A DNA stretch of 64,000 nucleotides from Marinomonas foliarum. GTDB taxonomy: Bacteria; Pseudomonadota; Gammaproteobacteria; Pseudomonadales; Marinomonadaceae. The stretch lies in the NCBI RefSeq assembly GCF_003337275.1, contig NZ_QPJQ01000002.1, forward strand, positions 1-64,000, in the 5' to 3' direction. Below, piece after piece: positions 51,049 to 59,982 of the stretch. Position numbers and translations under genes: made by a program. Under the pieces are notes generated by a model, which saw only the letters and a list, made by a program, of their open reading frames with translations, was not told the DNA's origin and did not search any database. The stretch's first letter is position 1, and each line of letters starts with the position of its first letter.

Positions 51049-52044
51049 TTATCCTTCAAAATGTTCACTCCATCCTCTAATGCCAAACTCCAACATATTG
51101 GATTTTATATAGTTCTCGATCTCGAAAAATAGATTTTTATAATTTTTTGATTTTAATAAATCTGTGTAATAGTCATTAGAAATAAAGTATTCTTTATCTA
51201 AAGCTCTTTTGAACTGAGCATAAAAATCTTTTTTATGCTCTACAGAAAAGTGTAATAGCGATTCGTTTGATATTGTTAATAATATTTCATCAATCAAAAG
51301 TTTAATAGAATCTTTTGGGAAAAGAACAGTTCCGTTTTTAAATTCATTAAATATTTCAATAGCTTCTTCTGTTGTAAATTCAATTTTTTCTAGAGATACA
51401 AAGCTTTGTAGATTAAAGTCTTCGTCTTTATTAAGCTTTATAGCAATTCCGGATTGTTCTTTAGACCTAGGTAATGGTTGGTTTCCAATAAGACAAATTT
51501 TATTACGATCTTTTTCTTGTACCTTTGTAAGATCAATTTTATAAATGTATGCGTTACCAGCTTTCCTTGGAAAATAGTGACCGTCTTTGAATTCACACAT
51601 AGCAAAAAACTTAGCAATGCTTTTGTTTTTCGAAACGTCTAAGAGAGATGTCGGAAGCTCATAGTGTTGGCATAGTCCTTCTACTTCCACACTAAAACTA
51701 TGCTGATCATTAATAAGAAGGTAGTGGTTTACTAAGTTATTAATACGTACTTTCTTTAGTATACGTTCAAATTCATACCTTCTTATCAAGGATAAATCAT
51801 CAATATCTGGTCTAAAAATAGAAGGTTTACACGGAGAATGATAATGGTTTTGGCCCCGATAATAGATAGGAGAGAACTCACCTTCACCTAAAGGCATAAT
51901 TCTATATTGATTGCTTCCTATATCTACAGCATAATCCTTGTTCCCTTCAACTAGACCAATACGACTGAATTCTTTTTTAGTTATAAAATCTAAATACATA
52001 TCGAGAGAAAATATTTTCTTTCCTTCTAATTTCTCAAGCTTCAT
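51049..52044 (-). CDS. FRG-domain protein of unknown function
   Basis: A 331-residue, AT-rich gene. The FRG domain is visible from YYRGQ (61-65, the motif that names the family) through QHYELPTSLLDVS (126-138) to KFFAM (145-149). The C-terminal half is helical and charged and matches nothing I recognise. There is no signal peptide or membrane span. I chose the ATG at 52044 with AGGG eight bases upstream. FRG proteins are poorly characterised, and several are found near mobile or defence genes. This one lies alone between gyrB and qorB, bounded by hairpins on each side. Its base use is clearly richer in A/T than its neighbours, so it was probably acquired. Confidence 0.75.
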   Translation of the reverse strand: MKLEKLEGKKIFSLDMYLDFITKKEFSRIGLVEGNKDYAVDIGSNQYRIMPLGEGEFSPIYYRGQNHYHSPCKPSIFRPDIDDLSLIRRYEFERILKKVRINNLVNHYLLINDQHSFSVEVEGLCQHYELPTSLLDVSKNKSIAKFFAMCEFKDGHYFPRKAGNAYIYKIDLTKVQEKDRNKICLIGNQPLPRSKEQSGIAIKLNKDEDFNLQSFVSLEKIEFTTEEAIEIFNEFKNGTVLFPKDSIKLLIDEILLTISNESLLHFSVEHKKDFYAQFKRALDKEYFISNDYYTDLLKSKNYKNLFFEIENYIKSNMLEFGIRGWSEHFEG

Positions 52045-52078
52045 CAAACAATCCCTAAATGTAGAGCGAAACTAGTTT

Positions 52079-52116
52079 ATAGGGCTTAATTTGCAGGCTG
52101 TCAAATTAAGCCCTAT
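52079..52116. repeat. 15-bp perfect inverted repeat between qorB and the FRG gene
   Basis: The arms at 52079-52093 and 52102-52116 (core AGGGCTTAATTTG and CAAATTAAGCCCT) are exact complements around an eight-base loop. It could end qorB transcription, although no strong T run follows, and it marks the edge of the AT-rich FRG segment. Confidence 0.6.
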
Positions 52117-52124
52117 TTGACAAC

Positions 52125-52970
52125 TTACAACGCCTTTTTGATGCAGTCTTCAATCGATGTGGTTGGGCGGCCAATGAGCGTTGATAAATCTTTGCTGTCG
52201 CTGAACAAGGCACCTTGGGACGCGCCAATTTCTGAGTTAGCCAGGATGGCGGCAAAGCCTTCTGGTAAGCCAGCGGCAACGAGGATTTGGGTGAATTCCG
52301 CTTCAGGAACGTTTTGATAAGCGACGGTTTTACCTGATACCTTGCTGATCGCAGCGGAGTATTCGCTTAACGTGAAAGCGTTATCGCCAGCCAGTTCATA
52401 GACTTTGCCCGCTTGTCCGTCTTTTACAAGTACGGCCGCGGCCGCAGCAGCATAATCCGCACGTGCAGCAGTAGCCAGTTTGCCGTCTCCAGCACAGCCA
52501 ACAACGCCGTATTGCAATGCGGTTGCTACGCCCATTGTGTAGTTTTCAGAGTACCAACCATTGCGAAGTAGCACATAAGGAACGCCAGATTCCGCCAATA
52601 ATTTTTCGGTGGCTACGTGCTCTTGTGCAAGGATGAGTGGCGAGCTATCCGCGTTTAAAATACTGGTGTAAGCCAGCAAAGAAACACCGGCTTGTTGAGC
52701 GGCATTAATCACATTGCTGTGTTGGGCGGTGCGCTGGCCGACTTCACTGGAAGAAATCAGCAAGACTTTTTCAACATCTTGCATAGCCGTCACAAGTGAC
52801 GCCACATCGTTGTAATCTGCCTGACGAACTTGAACGCCCTTTTCTGCCAAATCTGCCACTGTTTCTGGGTTACGAACCGCAGCAATAATATTGCTTGCTG
52901 CTGTTTTTTCTAATAGTGAAGTAATGACAAGACGGCCAAGTTGACCCGATGCACCAGTTACTAAAATCAT
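52125..52970 (-). CDS. qorB: NmrA-type NAD(P)H:quinone oxidoreductase (QorB/YtfG-like)
   Basis: A 281-residue atypical SDR. It opens with the nucleotide loop TGASGQLG and has the YTSILNADSSPL and RNGWYSENY blocks of E. coli QorB (YtfG), a quinone reductase. It diverges from an HxlR-type regulator, matching the ytfG-ytfH pair of E. coli. Confidence 0.88.
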   Translation of the reverse strand: MILVTGASGQLGRLVITSLLEKTAASNIIAAVRNPETVADLAEKGVQVRQADYNDVASLVTAMQDVEKVLLISSSEVGQRTAQHSNVINAAQQAGVSLLAYTSILNADSSPLILAQEHVATEKLLAESGVPYVLLRNGWYSENYTMGVATALQYGVVGCAGDGKLATAARADYAAAAAAVLVKDGQAGKVYELAGDNAFTLSEYSAAISKVSGKTVAYQNVPEAEFTQILVAAGLPEGFAAILANSEIGASQGALFSDSKDLSTLIGRPTTSIEDCIKKAL

Positions 52971-53017
52971 ACTTTTCTCCTTTGAGTTTTAACTTGATGG
53001 AAGTAGAATAAATCACT

Positions 53018-53052
53018 AACAAACTTTTAGTAAGTACGTACAAAAAGGTAAG
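53018..53052. promoter_or_regulatory. Putative HxlR operator region between qorB and its regulator
   Basis: Two direct GTAAGTA copies occur in the short divergent gap, with a GTACGTAC palindrome between them (TAGTAAGTACGTAC). Related GTAAGT/ACTTAC arms recur at 53540-53555. GTAAGTA-like half-sites are known for HxlR-family regulators; use here is inferred. Confidence 0.45.
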
Positions 53053-53053
53053 T

Positions 53054-53467
53054 ATGGAAAATATTTTGCAAGAGTCTACAAATGGGATGTCGCGCTTATT
53101 TGAAAAAGGCGATGTCTTTTCAGACAAATGCCCTTCTCGCGATATTTTGAAACACGTGACAAGTCGTTGGGGGGTTTTAGTGCTGTTTGCACTCAAAGAT
53201 GGTGAAACTCAACGCTTCAGTGAACTGCGCCGTAAAATTGCTGGTGTGAGCGAAAAAATGCTCGCGCAAACTCTGCAAGCGCTAGAGCAAGATGGCTTTG
53301 TATTGCGCACATCCTTTCCCGTTGTTCCGCCACATGTGGAATACAGTTTGACGGAATTAGGTCTGGAAGTTGCGGATCGTGTTGCCAATTTGGCAGATTG
53401 GATAGAAGATAATATCAGTGATATTTTGGCGGCTCAGTCCTTACAGAAAGAAACTGTAAGCGCATAA
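53054..53467 (+). CDS. ytfH: HxlR-family redox/electrophile regulator (YtfH-like)
   Basis: A 137-residue winged-helix repressor. The HxlR signature is visible as CPSRDILKHVTSRWGVLVLFAL, with Cys26 in the position that senses electrophiles or oxidants in relatives such as YodB and QorR. RFSELRRKIAGVSEKMLAQTL is the recognition region. It is divergent from qorB, the expected target. Confidence 0.88.
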   Translation: MENILQESTNGMSRLFEKGDVFSDKCPSRDILKHVTSRWGVLVLFALKDGETQRFSELRRKIAGVSEKMLAQTLQALEQDGFVLRTSFPVVPPHVEYSLTELGLEVADRVANLADWIEDNISDILAAQSLQKETVSA

Positions 53468-53539
53468 TCTAGCGTATTGGACAATTAACTTTTTGTTTCT
53501 GTGAAGGCTAAGGTAAGTCTATTTTTAAAACGCTTAGAA

Positions 53540-53555
53540 GTAAGTGAATACTTAC
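53540..53555. repeat. Isolated palindrome GTAAGT-N4-ACTTAC
   Basis: A perfect 6-bp inverted repeat with spacer GAAT, ~70 bases past the HxlR gene. Its arms match the repeats in the qorB/HxlR gap, so it may be a further binding site; no promoter of a known gene lies here. Confidence 0.45.
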
Positions 53556-53571
53556 ATTTTATCGAGAGGAA

Positions 53572-53597
53572 AACACACTGCTCGAAAGCAGTGTGTT
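53572..53597 (-). terminator. Terminator of puuB1
   Basis: AACACACTGCT, a CGAA loop and AGCAGTGTGTT form a perfect 11-bp stem; on the minus strand TTTTCC follows. It lies 26 bases past the puuB1 stop. Confidence 0.82.
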
Positions 53598-53622
53598 GGT
53601 TTGAAACAAGATAGCCGTGATC

Positions 53623-54906
53623 TTAAATTCCGAATTTATCGCGCAGGTTGTAATACACAGCACCCGCAGCTGTATAAGGAATACGCAGCATTCGCCCACC
53701 AGGGAATTGATACTGAGGCATGCTGGCAAACACGTCAAAGCGTTCCATTTCTCCATCAATGGCATCGGATAAGATTTCTCCCATCAGATGGGAGTTGGTC
53801 ACACCGTGGCCAGAGTAACCTTGCGCATAGTAGAGATTATCGCCAATTTTCCCCACTTGTGGCATACGCATCATGGTCAGCAGGAAGTTGCCTGTCCACG
53901 CAAAATCGATCTTAGTGTCTTTCAATACCGGATAGGTTTTCAACATTTTTGGCACTATGATGGATTCAATCTTGCCCGGATCACGCGCGCCATAAGTGGT
54001 GCCGCCTCCGTAAATCAGACGGCCATCGCCAGATAGACGGTAGTAGTCTAATAAGTAGTTACAGTCTTCAACACAATGATCTGTTGGTAACAGTTGTTTT
54101 TGGATTTCGACCGGTAATGGCTCCGTGGCGATCACCTGAGTGCCGCATGGCATGGCCTTCTTCTCTATTTCTGGCAATAAACCAAACATATAAGCGTTAC
54201 CAGCAACGACAATAGTATCAGCAACCACTGTGCCCTTCTTGGTGACGACTTTGCCGGGTTTACCTTGTTCTAGACGAATCACTTCGGAGTCTTCGAATAT
54301 CTGACCACCAAGCTCCTCAAACGCTTTGGCCTGTCCAAGCACCAAGTTCAGCGGTTGAATGTGACCACCCTTTTTATCCAATAAACCACCCACATAGCGG
54401 TCTGAACCGATATGATTTTGAATGCTGTCAGCGGTTAAAAGCTCTAACTCGTTATGTCCATGGCTTTCCCACAGAGCTTTTTTGGCTTTCAATTCTTCAA
54501 ATTGCTTTTTGTTGCACGCTGCAAAGACGTTACCGTGCTTGAGGTCACAATCGATGTTGTATTTTTCGATGCGATGACGAATCAATTCAGAGCCAGCAAA
54601 CGCCATTTTGGCCATTTTCTGACCAATGTTATCGCCGTAATTTTTGTAGATGTAGTCGATGTCGCGGTTAAAGCTGTTAACGATTTGACCGCCATTACGG
54701 CCTGATGCGCCAAAGCCAATTCGAGTGCCTTCAACCACAATCACGCGCTTGCCTTTTTCCGCTAAGCTAAGGGCGGTCGATATGCCAGTAAACCCAGCAC
54801 CAACGACACAGACATCACAACGATGCTCACCCGTTAGCTGTGGACGAATGGCTTTATCATTTGCGGAGGCCGCGTAGTATGAATTTGCATGAGTAGGGGA
54901 TGACAT
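53623..54906 (-). CDS. puuB: Gamma-glutamylputrescine oxidase-like FAD protein (PuuB paralogue 1)
   Basis: A 427-residue DAO-type FAD oxidoreductase. The dinucleotide loop GAGFTG (36-41) and FGASGRNGGQI block match PuuB, which oxidises gamma-glutamylputrescine to the aldehyde. GYSGHGV near the C-terminus is the FAD-closing motif. It follows puuC on the same strand, consistent with the next step of the pathway. A second paralogue lies at 61564-62841; which one handles putrescine is not determinable. Confidence 0.83.
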   Translation of the reverse strand: MSSPTHANSYYAASANDKAIRPQLTGEHRCDVCVVGAGFTGISTALSLAEKGKRVIVVEGTRIGFGASGRNGGQIVNSFNRDIDYIYKNYGDNIGQKMAKMAFAGSELIRHRIEKYNIDCDLKHGNVFAACNKKQFEELKAKKALWESHGHNELELLTADSIQNHIGSDRYVGGLLDKKGGHIQPLNLVLGQAKAFEELGGQIFEDSEVIRLEQGKPGKVVTKKGTVVADTIVVAGNAYMFGLLPEIEKKAMPCGTQVIATEPLPVEIQKQLLPTDHCVEDCNYLLDYYRLSGDGRLIYGGGTTYGARDPGKIESIIVPKMLKTYPVLKDTKIDFAWTGNFLLTMMRMPQVGKIGDNLYYAQGYSGHGVTNSHLMGEILSDAIDGEMERFDVFASMPQYQFPGGRMLRIPYTAAGAVYYNLRDKFGI

Positions 54907-55024
54907 AGAGAACCTCTCCTATAGCGTGTAGATGCGTTAATCCGTGCGTCTACAGTAGTGTAAAAAAGCGGGGCTATTAACGCCCCTATTAATCCAACAA
55001 TGGCTTGCGAGTCTTAGATTTGGT

Positions 55025-56515
55025 TTATTTCAGACTGATCCAGGTGTTTTTAATTTCAGTGTATTTTTCCAGCGCATGCCACGATTTATCTCGGCCGTTT
55101 CCAGACGCTTTAACGCCACCAAAAGGCACCGTTGTATCGCCATCGCCCCACGTGTTTACCCACACCATGCCAGACTCTAGTAGACGGCTGACACGGTGCG
55201 CACGGCCCAAATCATTGGTCCAGATCGATGCGCCTAAGCCGTATTTCGAATCGTTCGCCAATTCAATGGCTTCGGCTTCGGTGTCAAACGTCATCACCGC
55301 CAAAACAGGGCCAAAAATCTCTTCTTTCACGAAGGTCATTGCGTGGCTTGCGTCGGTAAAAATGGTTGGTTTAGCGTAGAACCCCTGCCCTTCTTGATAA
55401 TCGGGAACGCCGCCTAATGCCAACGTGGCGCCATCAGCAATCGCACTCTCAATAAACCCGGTTACGGTATCCAGCTGGGCTTTGTCGACCATGGGTCCCA
55501 TTTTGGTCGCTGGGTCTAATGGGTCGCCGGGTACGTAGGTTTTTGCTGCCTCAAGCAAGGCGACCATGAAGGCGTCCTTGATGCTGCTGTGAACGTACAA
55601 ACGGGAGCAGGCAATGCACACTTCCCCTTGGTTGGTGAAAATGGCCGTTGCTGCGCCTTTGGCAGCCGCTTCAATGTCTTTGCAGTCTTCAAAGACGATA
55701 CAAGGCGATTTGCCTCCCGCTTCTAGCCAAACCCGCTTCATGTTGGATTGACCCGCGTATTGCATCAGTAGTCCTGCCACGCGGCTAGAACCAGTGAACG
55801 CTAAGGTGCCAATATCATGGTGCAGCGCAAGGGCTTTTCCAGCGGTGTGGCCAAAACCTGGGAGGACGTTGAATACGCCATCTGGAATCCCCGCTTGCGT
55901 TGCCAACTCGGCAATTCTGAGAGCGCTCAACGGCGATTTCTCAGACGGTTTTAGAATGATGCTGTTGCCCGCAGCCAAAGCCGGTGCAATTTTCCACATC
56001 ACCATCATTAATGGGTAATTCCAAGGCGTAATAATAGCGACAACGCCCAATGGTTCGCGGCTGATCAGTGCCAAATTGTCTGGGTTCGTTGGAGCTATTT
56101 CACCGTACAATTTGTCGATGCATTCGGCCGACCAACGTAAGCTGTCGATGGAATCTGGTACGTCGATGCCGACCATTTCTGAAATCGACTTACCCATGTC
56201 CAAGGTGTCTATTAAGGCTAGTTCATCTTGGTGCTCTTCTAGCAAATCGGCCCATTTTTGTAAGATGCGTTTGCGCTTATTTGGTGCCATGTTTGACCAA
56301 ATACCACTTTTAAATGCTGCTTTAGCTGCCGCAGTAGCCAGGTTCACATCGGCTTCATCACAACTAGCAACTTTTGCCAACAAGGACTCGTCCGTCGGAT
56401 TGATACAATCGAACGTGTCACCGCTTTGTGCTGGTGTAAAAACACCATTAATGTAGGCGTCGGAATGCAGGCTAATTGTGTTACGAAGTGCTTGCCATTC
56501 TTGGTAAGTTTTCAT
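55025..56515 (-). CDS. puuC: Aldehyde dehydrogenase (PuuC-like)
   Basis: A 496-residue NAD(P)-linked enzyme that oxidises gamma-glutamyl-aminobutyraldehyde. Catalytic Cys300 stands in NQGEVCIACSR and the general base Glu265 in LEAGGKSP. The N-terminus (residues 1-20) is longer than in most ALDHs, as in E. coli PuuC. It heads the puuC-puuB1 unit and diverges from aguB across a 213-base control region with a 20-bp palindrome. Confidence 0.88.
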   Translation of the reverse strand: MKTYQEWQALRNTISLHSDAYINGVFTPAQSGDTFDCINPTDESLLAKVASCDEADVNLATAAAKAAFKSGIWSNMAPNKRKRILQKWADLLEEHQDELALIDTLDMGKSISEMVGIDVPDSIDSLRWSAECIDKLYGEIAPTNPDNLALISREPLGVVAIITPWNYPLMMVMWKIAPALAAGNSIILKPSEKSPLSALRIAELATQAGIPDGVFNVLPGFGHTAGKALALHHDIGTLAFTGSSRVAGLLMQYAGQSNMKRVWLEAGGKSPCIVFEDCKDIEAAAKGAATAIFTNQGEVCIACSRLYVHSSIKDAFMVALLEAAKTYVPGDPLDPATKMGPMVDKAQLDTVTGFIESAIADGATLALGGVPDYQEGQGFYAKPTIFTDASHAMTFVKEEIFGPVLAVMTFDTEAEAIELANDSKYGLGASIWTNDLGRAHRVSRLLESGMVWVNTWGDGDTTVPFGGVKASGNGRDKSWHALEKYTEIKNTWISLK

Positions 56516-56600
56516 ACGTAATTCCTTTCTTTGGCGTCCAATAAAAACGCTAAATGAGTTGCTATGAATCTAAACTAACTGAGCAGCGTCCTTTCGTACC

Positions 56601-56620
56601 ATATCCCCGTGGGGGTATAT
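56601..56620. promoter_or_regulatory. 20-bp palindrome in the puuC/aguB control region
   Basis: ATATCCCCGTGGGGGTATAT, nearly perfect dyad symmetry with a GC-rich core in an AT-rich gap. It is a good candidate for a shared operator of the two divergent polyamine units; the LuxR-type gene at the right edge or the TetR gene at 62946 are possible owners. Confidence 0.55.
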
Positions 56621-56728
56621 CGTAATTTTCCGAATTCTCTAAGATGACGAAATTGGATTTAGAACATCGTCTAGTCAGACAAAATAATGAAAAATTTCTA
56701 ACAAACTGTCACTTGGAGAGCTCAGCTT

Positions 56729-57607
56729 ATGTCAAAGATAACCGTTGCCGCTACGCAAATGCATTGCACGTGGAATCAGAAAGATAACCTTGATCGTGCT
56801 GAAAAGCTAATACGTTTGGCTGCTGCCAAAGGGGCTCAAGTTATCCTAATTCAGGAGTTGTTTGAAACGCCTTATTTTTGCATAGAGATCCACGAGCCAT
56901 ATCATGATTTGGCGATCACATTGGCTGAAAATATGGCGTTTAAACGTTTCCAAGAATTGGCCACCGAACTAAATGTCGTACTGCCATTTAGTTGGTTTGA
57001 GAAAGCCGGACAAGTTCGTTTTAACTCCTTAGCAATGATAGATGCAGGTGGTGAACTTCTTGGCGTATACCGTAAAACACACATTCCAGACAGCGATGGT
57101 TACTTGGAAAAGTACTACTTCAGCCCTGGTGATACAGGTTTTAAAGTATGGCACACCAAGTTTGGTTGCATTGGTGTGGGGGTTTGTTGGGATCAGTGGT
57201 TCCCAGAAACCGCTCGTTCAATGGCTCTAATGGGGGCGGATTTATTGCTTTTCCCAACGGCGATTGGCTCTGAGCCGAGCCAATCGGATCTAGACAGCAT
57301 GCCTCACTGGACGAACACCATGCGTGGACATGCCGCTGCCAACCAGACACCTGTGATTGCCTCTAACCGAATTGGTACAGAGCAAGCAGAGCACCGTGAT
57401 TTGTCACTGACATTTTATGGTTCATCGTTTATTTGTGATGAACGTGGTGAATTAATCGAGCAAGCAGACCGCGATAGCGAAGCGATTCTTGTGCATACGT
57501 TTGATTTGGAAAAAGTGCGCTCTCAGCGTAAAGCATGGGGGCTTTTTCGTGATCGTCGACCAGAACATTACGATGTCATCAAAACACTCGATGGCCAGGT
57601 CAAATAG
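56729..57607 (+). CDS. aguB: N-carbamoylputrescine amidase
   Basis: A 292-residue nitrilase-family hydrolase that releases putrescine, carbon dioxide and ammonia from N-carbamoylputrescine. The Glu43-Lys116-Cys153 triad is in QELFET, YRKTHIP and GVCWDQWFPE. Length matches AguB. aguA follows eight bases after it with a strong AGGAGG site, so the two are co-expressed and act in sequence. Confidence 0.95.
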   Translation: MSKITVAATQMHCTWNQKDNLDRAEKLIRLAAAKGAQVILIQELFETPYFCIEIHEPYHDLAITLAENMAFKRFQELATELNVVLPFSWFEKAGQVRFNSLAMIDAGGELLGVYRKTHIPDSDGYLEKYYFSPGDTGFKVWHTKFGCIGVGVCWDQWFPETARSMALMGADLLLFPTAIGSEPSQSDLDSMPHWTNTMRGHAAANQTPVIASNRIGTEQAEHRDLSLTFYGSSFICDERGELIEQADRDSEAILVHTFDLEKVRSQRKAWGLFRDRRPEHYDVIKTLDGQVK

Positions 57608-57615
57608 GAGGCATC

Positions 57616-58692
57616 ATGTTAACCACTCCCAAAGCGGATGATTTTTGGATGCCAGGCGAGCATAACCCTCAGAGCTCTGTTTGGTTGGCGTGGCCTACAC
57701 GTCCAGATAACTGGCGTGATAACGGCTTTCCTGCGCAGGCTGCTTTCGCGCATTTTATTGAGCGCTTAAGTGGCTATGTCACGGTAAAGCTGGCGGTGTT
57801 GCCTGAATACGAAATGCAATCTAGAAGCATGTTGCCAAGTTCCATTGAGATTGTTCCTATGGTTTACAATGACGCTTGGATGAGAGACATCGGTCCAACC
57901 ATGGTCATCAATGAAGCGGGTGTGAAGCGTGCCGTTAATTGGCAGTTTAATGCTTGGGGTGGCGAATTGGACGGGCTTTACGACGATTGGTCAGATGACC
58001 AAAGTGTTGCCAGTCATATTGCCCAGCAGGAAGGCGTAGAAAGTTATGATGCGCCTTTTATCCTTGAAGGTGGTTCAATACATTGCGATGGAGAAGGTAC
58101 ACTTTATACAACGGAAGAGTGCTTGTTACACCCAAGCCGAAATCCAGAGTTAAGCCGAGAAGATATCGAAGTGCTGCTGAAAGAGTATTTGTCGATTGAA
58201 AAAGTGGTTTGGCTGCCGTTGGGCTTATTCAACGATGAAACCAATGGCCATATCGATAATATCTTGCATGTGGTTCGTCCCGGTGAAGTCTTATTGACGG
58301 TTTGCGATGATAATAACGACCCGCAATACGCCATTAGTCAGCAGGCTTTAGATATATTAGCTGAGGCTCGCGATGCGCGTGGCCGTAAGATTATAGTTCA
58401 TAAATTGCCTATGCCTGGGCCTCTTTATATTCGAGAAGAAGAAGCGGCAGGCTTGATACAGCCAGATCGTATGGAGCGCGCCACGGATGATCGTTTAGCT
58501 GGCTCCTACGCGAACTGCTTAATTTGTAACGGTGCAGTGTTTTACCCCCTATTGGATGAAAAAAATGACCAGCAAGCCCACGCTATTTTGCAAGCGGCGT
58601 TTCCTAAGCATGAGTTAATTGGCATTCCTGCTCGTGATATTTTGTTGGGCGGTGGCAACTTGCACTGTATTACGCAACAGATTCCAGTCTAA
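57616..58692 (+). CDS. aguA: Agmatine deiminase
   Basis: A 358-residue guanidino-group hydrolase that turns agmatine into N-carbamoylputrescine. The conserved NDAWMRDIGPT, FNAWGG, EGGSIHCDGEGT and the catalytic Cys351 in GGGNLHCITQQ are all present. Its product is the substrate of AguB. It ends with a terminator at 58716. Confidence 0.95.
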   Translation: MLTTPKADDFWMPGEHNPQSSVWLAWPTRPDNWRDNGFPAQAAFAHFIERLSGYVTVKLAVLPEYEMQSRSMLPSSIEIVPMVYNDAWMRDIGPTMVINEAGVKRAVNWQFNAWGGELDGLYDDWSDDQSVASHIAQQEGVESYDAPFILEGGSIHCDGEGTLYTTEECLLHPSRNPELSREDIEVLLKEYLSIEKVVWLPLGLFNDETNGHIDNILHVVRPGEVLLTVCDDNNDPQYAISQQALDILAEARDARGRKIIVHKLPMPGPLYIREEEAAGLIQPDRMERATDDRLAGSYANCLICNGAVFYPLLDEKNDQQAHAILQAAFPKHELIGIPARDILLGGGNLHCITQQIPV

Positions 58693-58715
58693 CCTTTCAG
58701 CTTTATTTAAAGGCA

Positions 58716-58749
58716 AAAAATGCCTAGCGACAAATCGTTAGGCATTTTT
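58716..58749. terminator. Bidirectional terminator between aguA and potF-like gene
   Basis: AAAAATGCCTAGCGA and TCGTTAGGCATTTTT form a stem with one mismatch and runs of A/T on both sides, serving both convergent genes. Confidence 0.88.
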
Positions 58750-58777
58750 AGTTTTACGATAGAGTAACCGTCGCTTC

Positions 58778-59899
58778 TTAGCGTCCGGTTTTAATGTCTG
58801 TCCATAAACGTACCATCAAACGCTCGATCTTTAAGCCTCGTACCTTCTGTGCGAAGAGTTTCTTTTTCACTTCGTCGCTTGGGTAGATACCCTCATTACT
58901 AGAGATATCGGGATCTTGTAGATCCATCGCGTCTAGGTTTGGGTTCGCGTACGCCACGTAGTTTGATACATCGGCAATGACTTCTGGGCGTAATAAGAAG
59001 TTCATGAACTTGTACGCAGCTTCTTTGTTTTCAGCTTCTTTAGGTATAGCCAGCATGTCAAACCAGATTTGAGTTCCCTCTTTAGGGATACTGTATTCGA
59101 TGTTTACGCCATTATCGGCTTCAATAGCGCGATCTTGTGCTTGAATCACATCCCCAGACCAACCAATAGCCACACAAATATCGCCGTTAGCAAGTGCGCT
59201 GATGTACTGCGAGGAGTGGAATTGAGACACATAAGGGCGCACGTCTTTTAGCAGTTTGACCGCTTCGCTGTCTAACGCATAATCTTGAGGATTACGACTG
59301 TTGGGGTTTTTACCTAAATAGTTGAGTGTAAGTGGGTACAGTTCGTCTGGTGAGTCTAAAAACATAACACCACATTTTTGCAGTTTGGCCATGTTGTCTG
59401 GATTAAATACTAGGTCCCAGCTGTTTACGGGTGCATCTTCACCTAAGACTTCTTTTACTTTATCGACGTTGTAACCAATACCTGTCGTACCCCATAAATA
59501 TGGCACGCCGAATTGGTTACCAGGATCGACAGCTTCAAGGAAAGACAACAGCTCTGGGTCTAGATGCTTTAGATTAGGTAACTTGGCTTTGTCCAGTTTG
59601 CCAAACACGCCCGCTTGAATCTGACGTCCCATGAATGACGCGGTTGGCACCACCAAATCATAACCTGAATTGCCTGCTAGCAGTTTTGCTTCAAGCACTT
59701 CGTTACTGTCAAAAACGTCTTGGATGACTTGAATGCCAGTCTCGGCTTCAAACCGTTCAACCGTGTCTTCGGCAATGTAATCCGACCAGTTGAAGAATTT
59801 TAGCGTTTCGGCAGAAACAGACGTAGCTGTTGTGCCTAGCGCACAGACCATACCCGCAATGGGTAAAAATTGACGCATTTTAAGGTTTTTCTGTGTCAT
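58778..59899 (-). CDS. potF: Putrescine/polyamine-binding protein (PotF/SpuD-like)
   Basis: A 373-residue periplasmic binding protein with a signal peptide ending near VSAETL. Family marks are LKFFNWSDYIAEDTVERFE at the mature N-terminus, NSGYDLVVPT and GWSGDVIQAQ. The nearest relatives are PotF and SpuD/SpuE. It follows puuA by 83 bases on the same strand. No PotG, PotH or PotI lies in the window, so it must rely on membrane parts encoded elsewhere or serve sensing. A GAGGAA site supports the ATG at 59899. Confidence 0.88.
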   Translation of the reverse strand: MTQKNLKMRQFLPIAGMVCALGTTATSVSAETLKFFNWSDYIAEDTVERFEAETGIQVIQDVFDSNEVLEAKLLAGNSGYDLVVPTASFMGRQIQAGVFGKLDKAKLPNLKHLDPELLSFLEAVDPGNQFGVPYLWGTTGIGYNVDKVKEVLGEDAPVNSWDLVFNPDNMAKLQKCGVMFLDSPDELYPLTLNYLGKNPNSRNPQDYALDSEAVKLLKDVRPYVSQFHSSQYISALANGDICVAIGWSGDVIQAQDRAIEADNGVNIEYSIPKEGTQIWFDMLAIPKEAENKEAAYKFMNFLLRPEVIADVSNYVAYANPNLDAMDLQDPDISSNEGIYPSDEVKKKLFAQKVRGLKIERLMVRLWTDIKTGR

Positions 59900-59982
59900 G
59901 ATTTGGTTCCTCAGTGATAACTCTACTTACATCACGCAAAGCTTTTTTATCCTTGTCGTGATGCTCAGTGGATTAAAAATAA

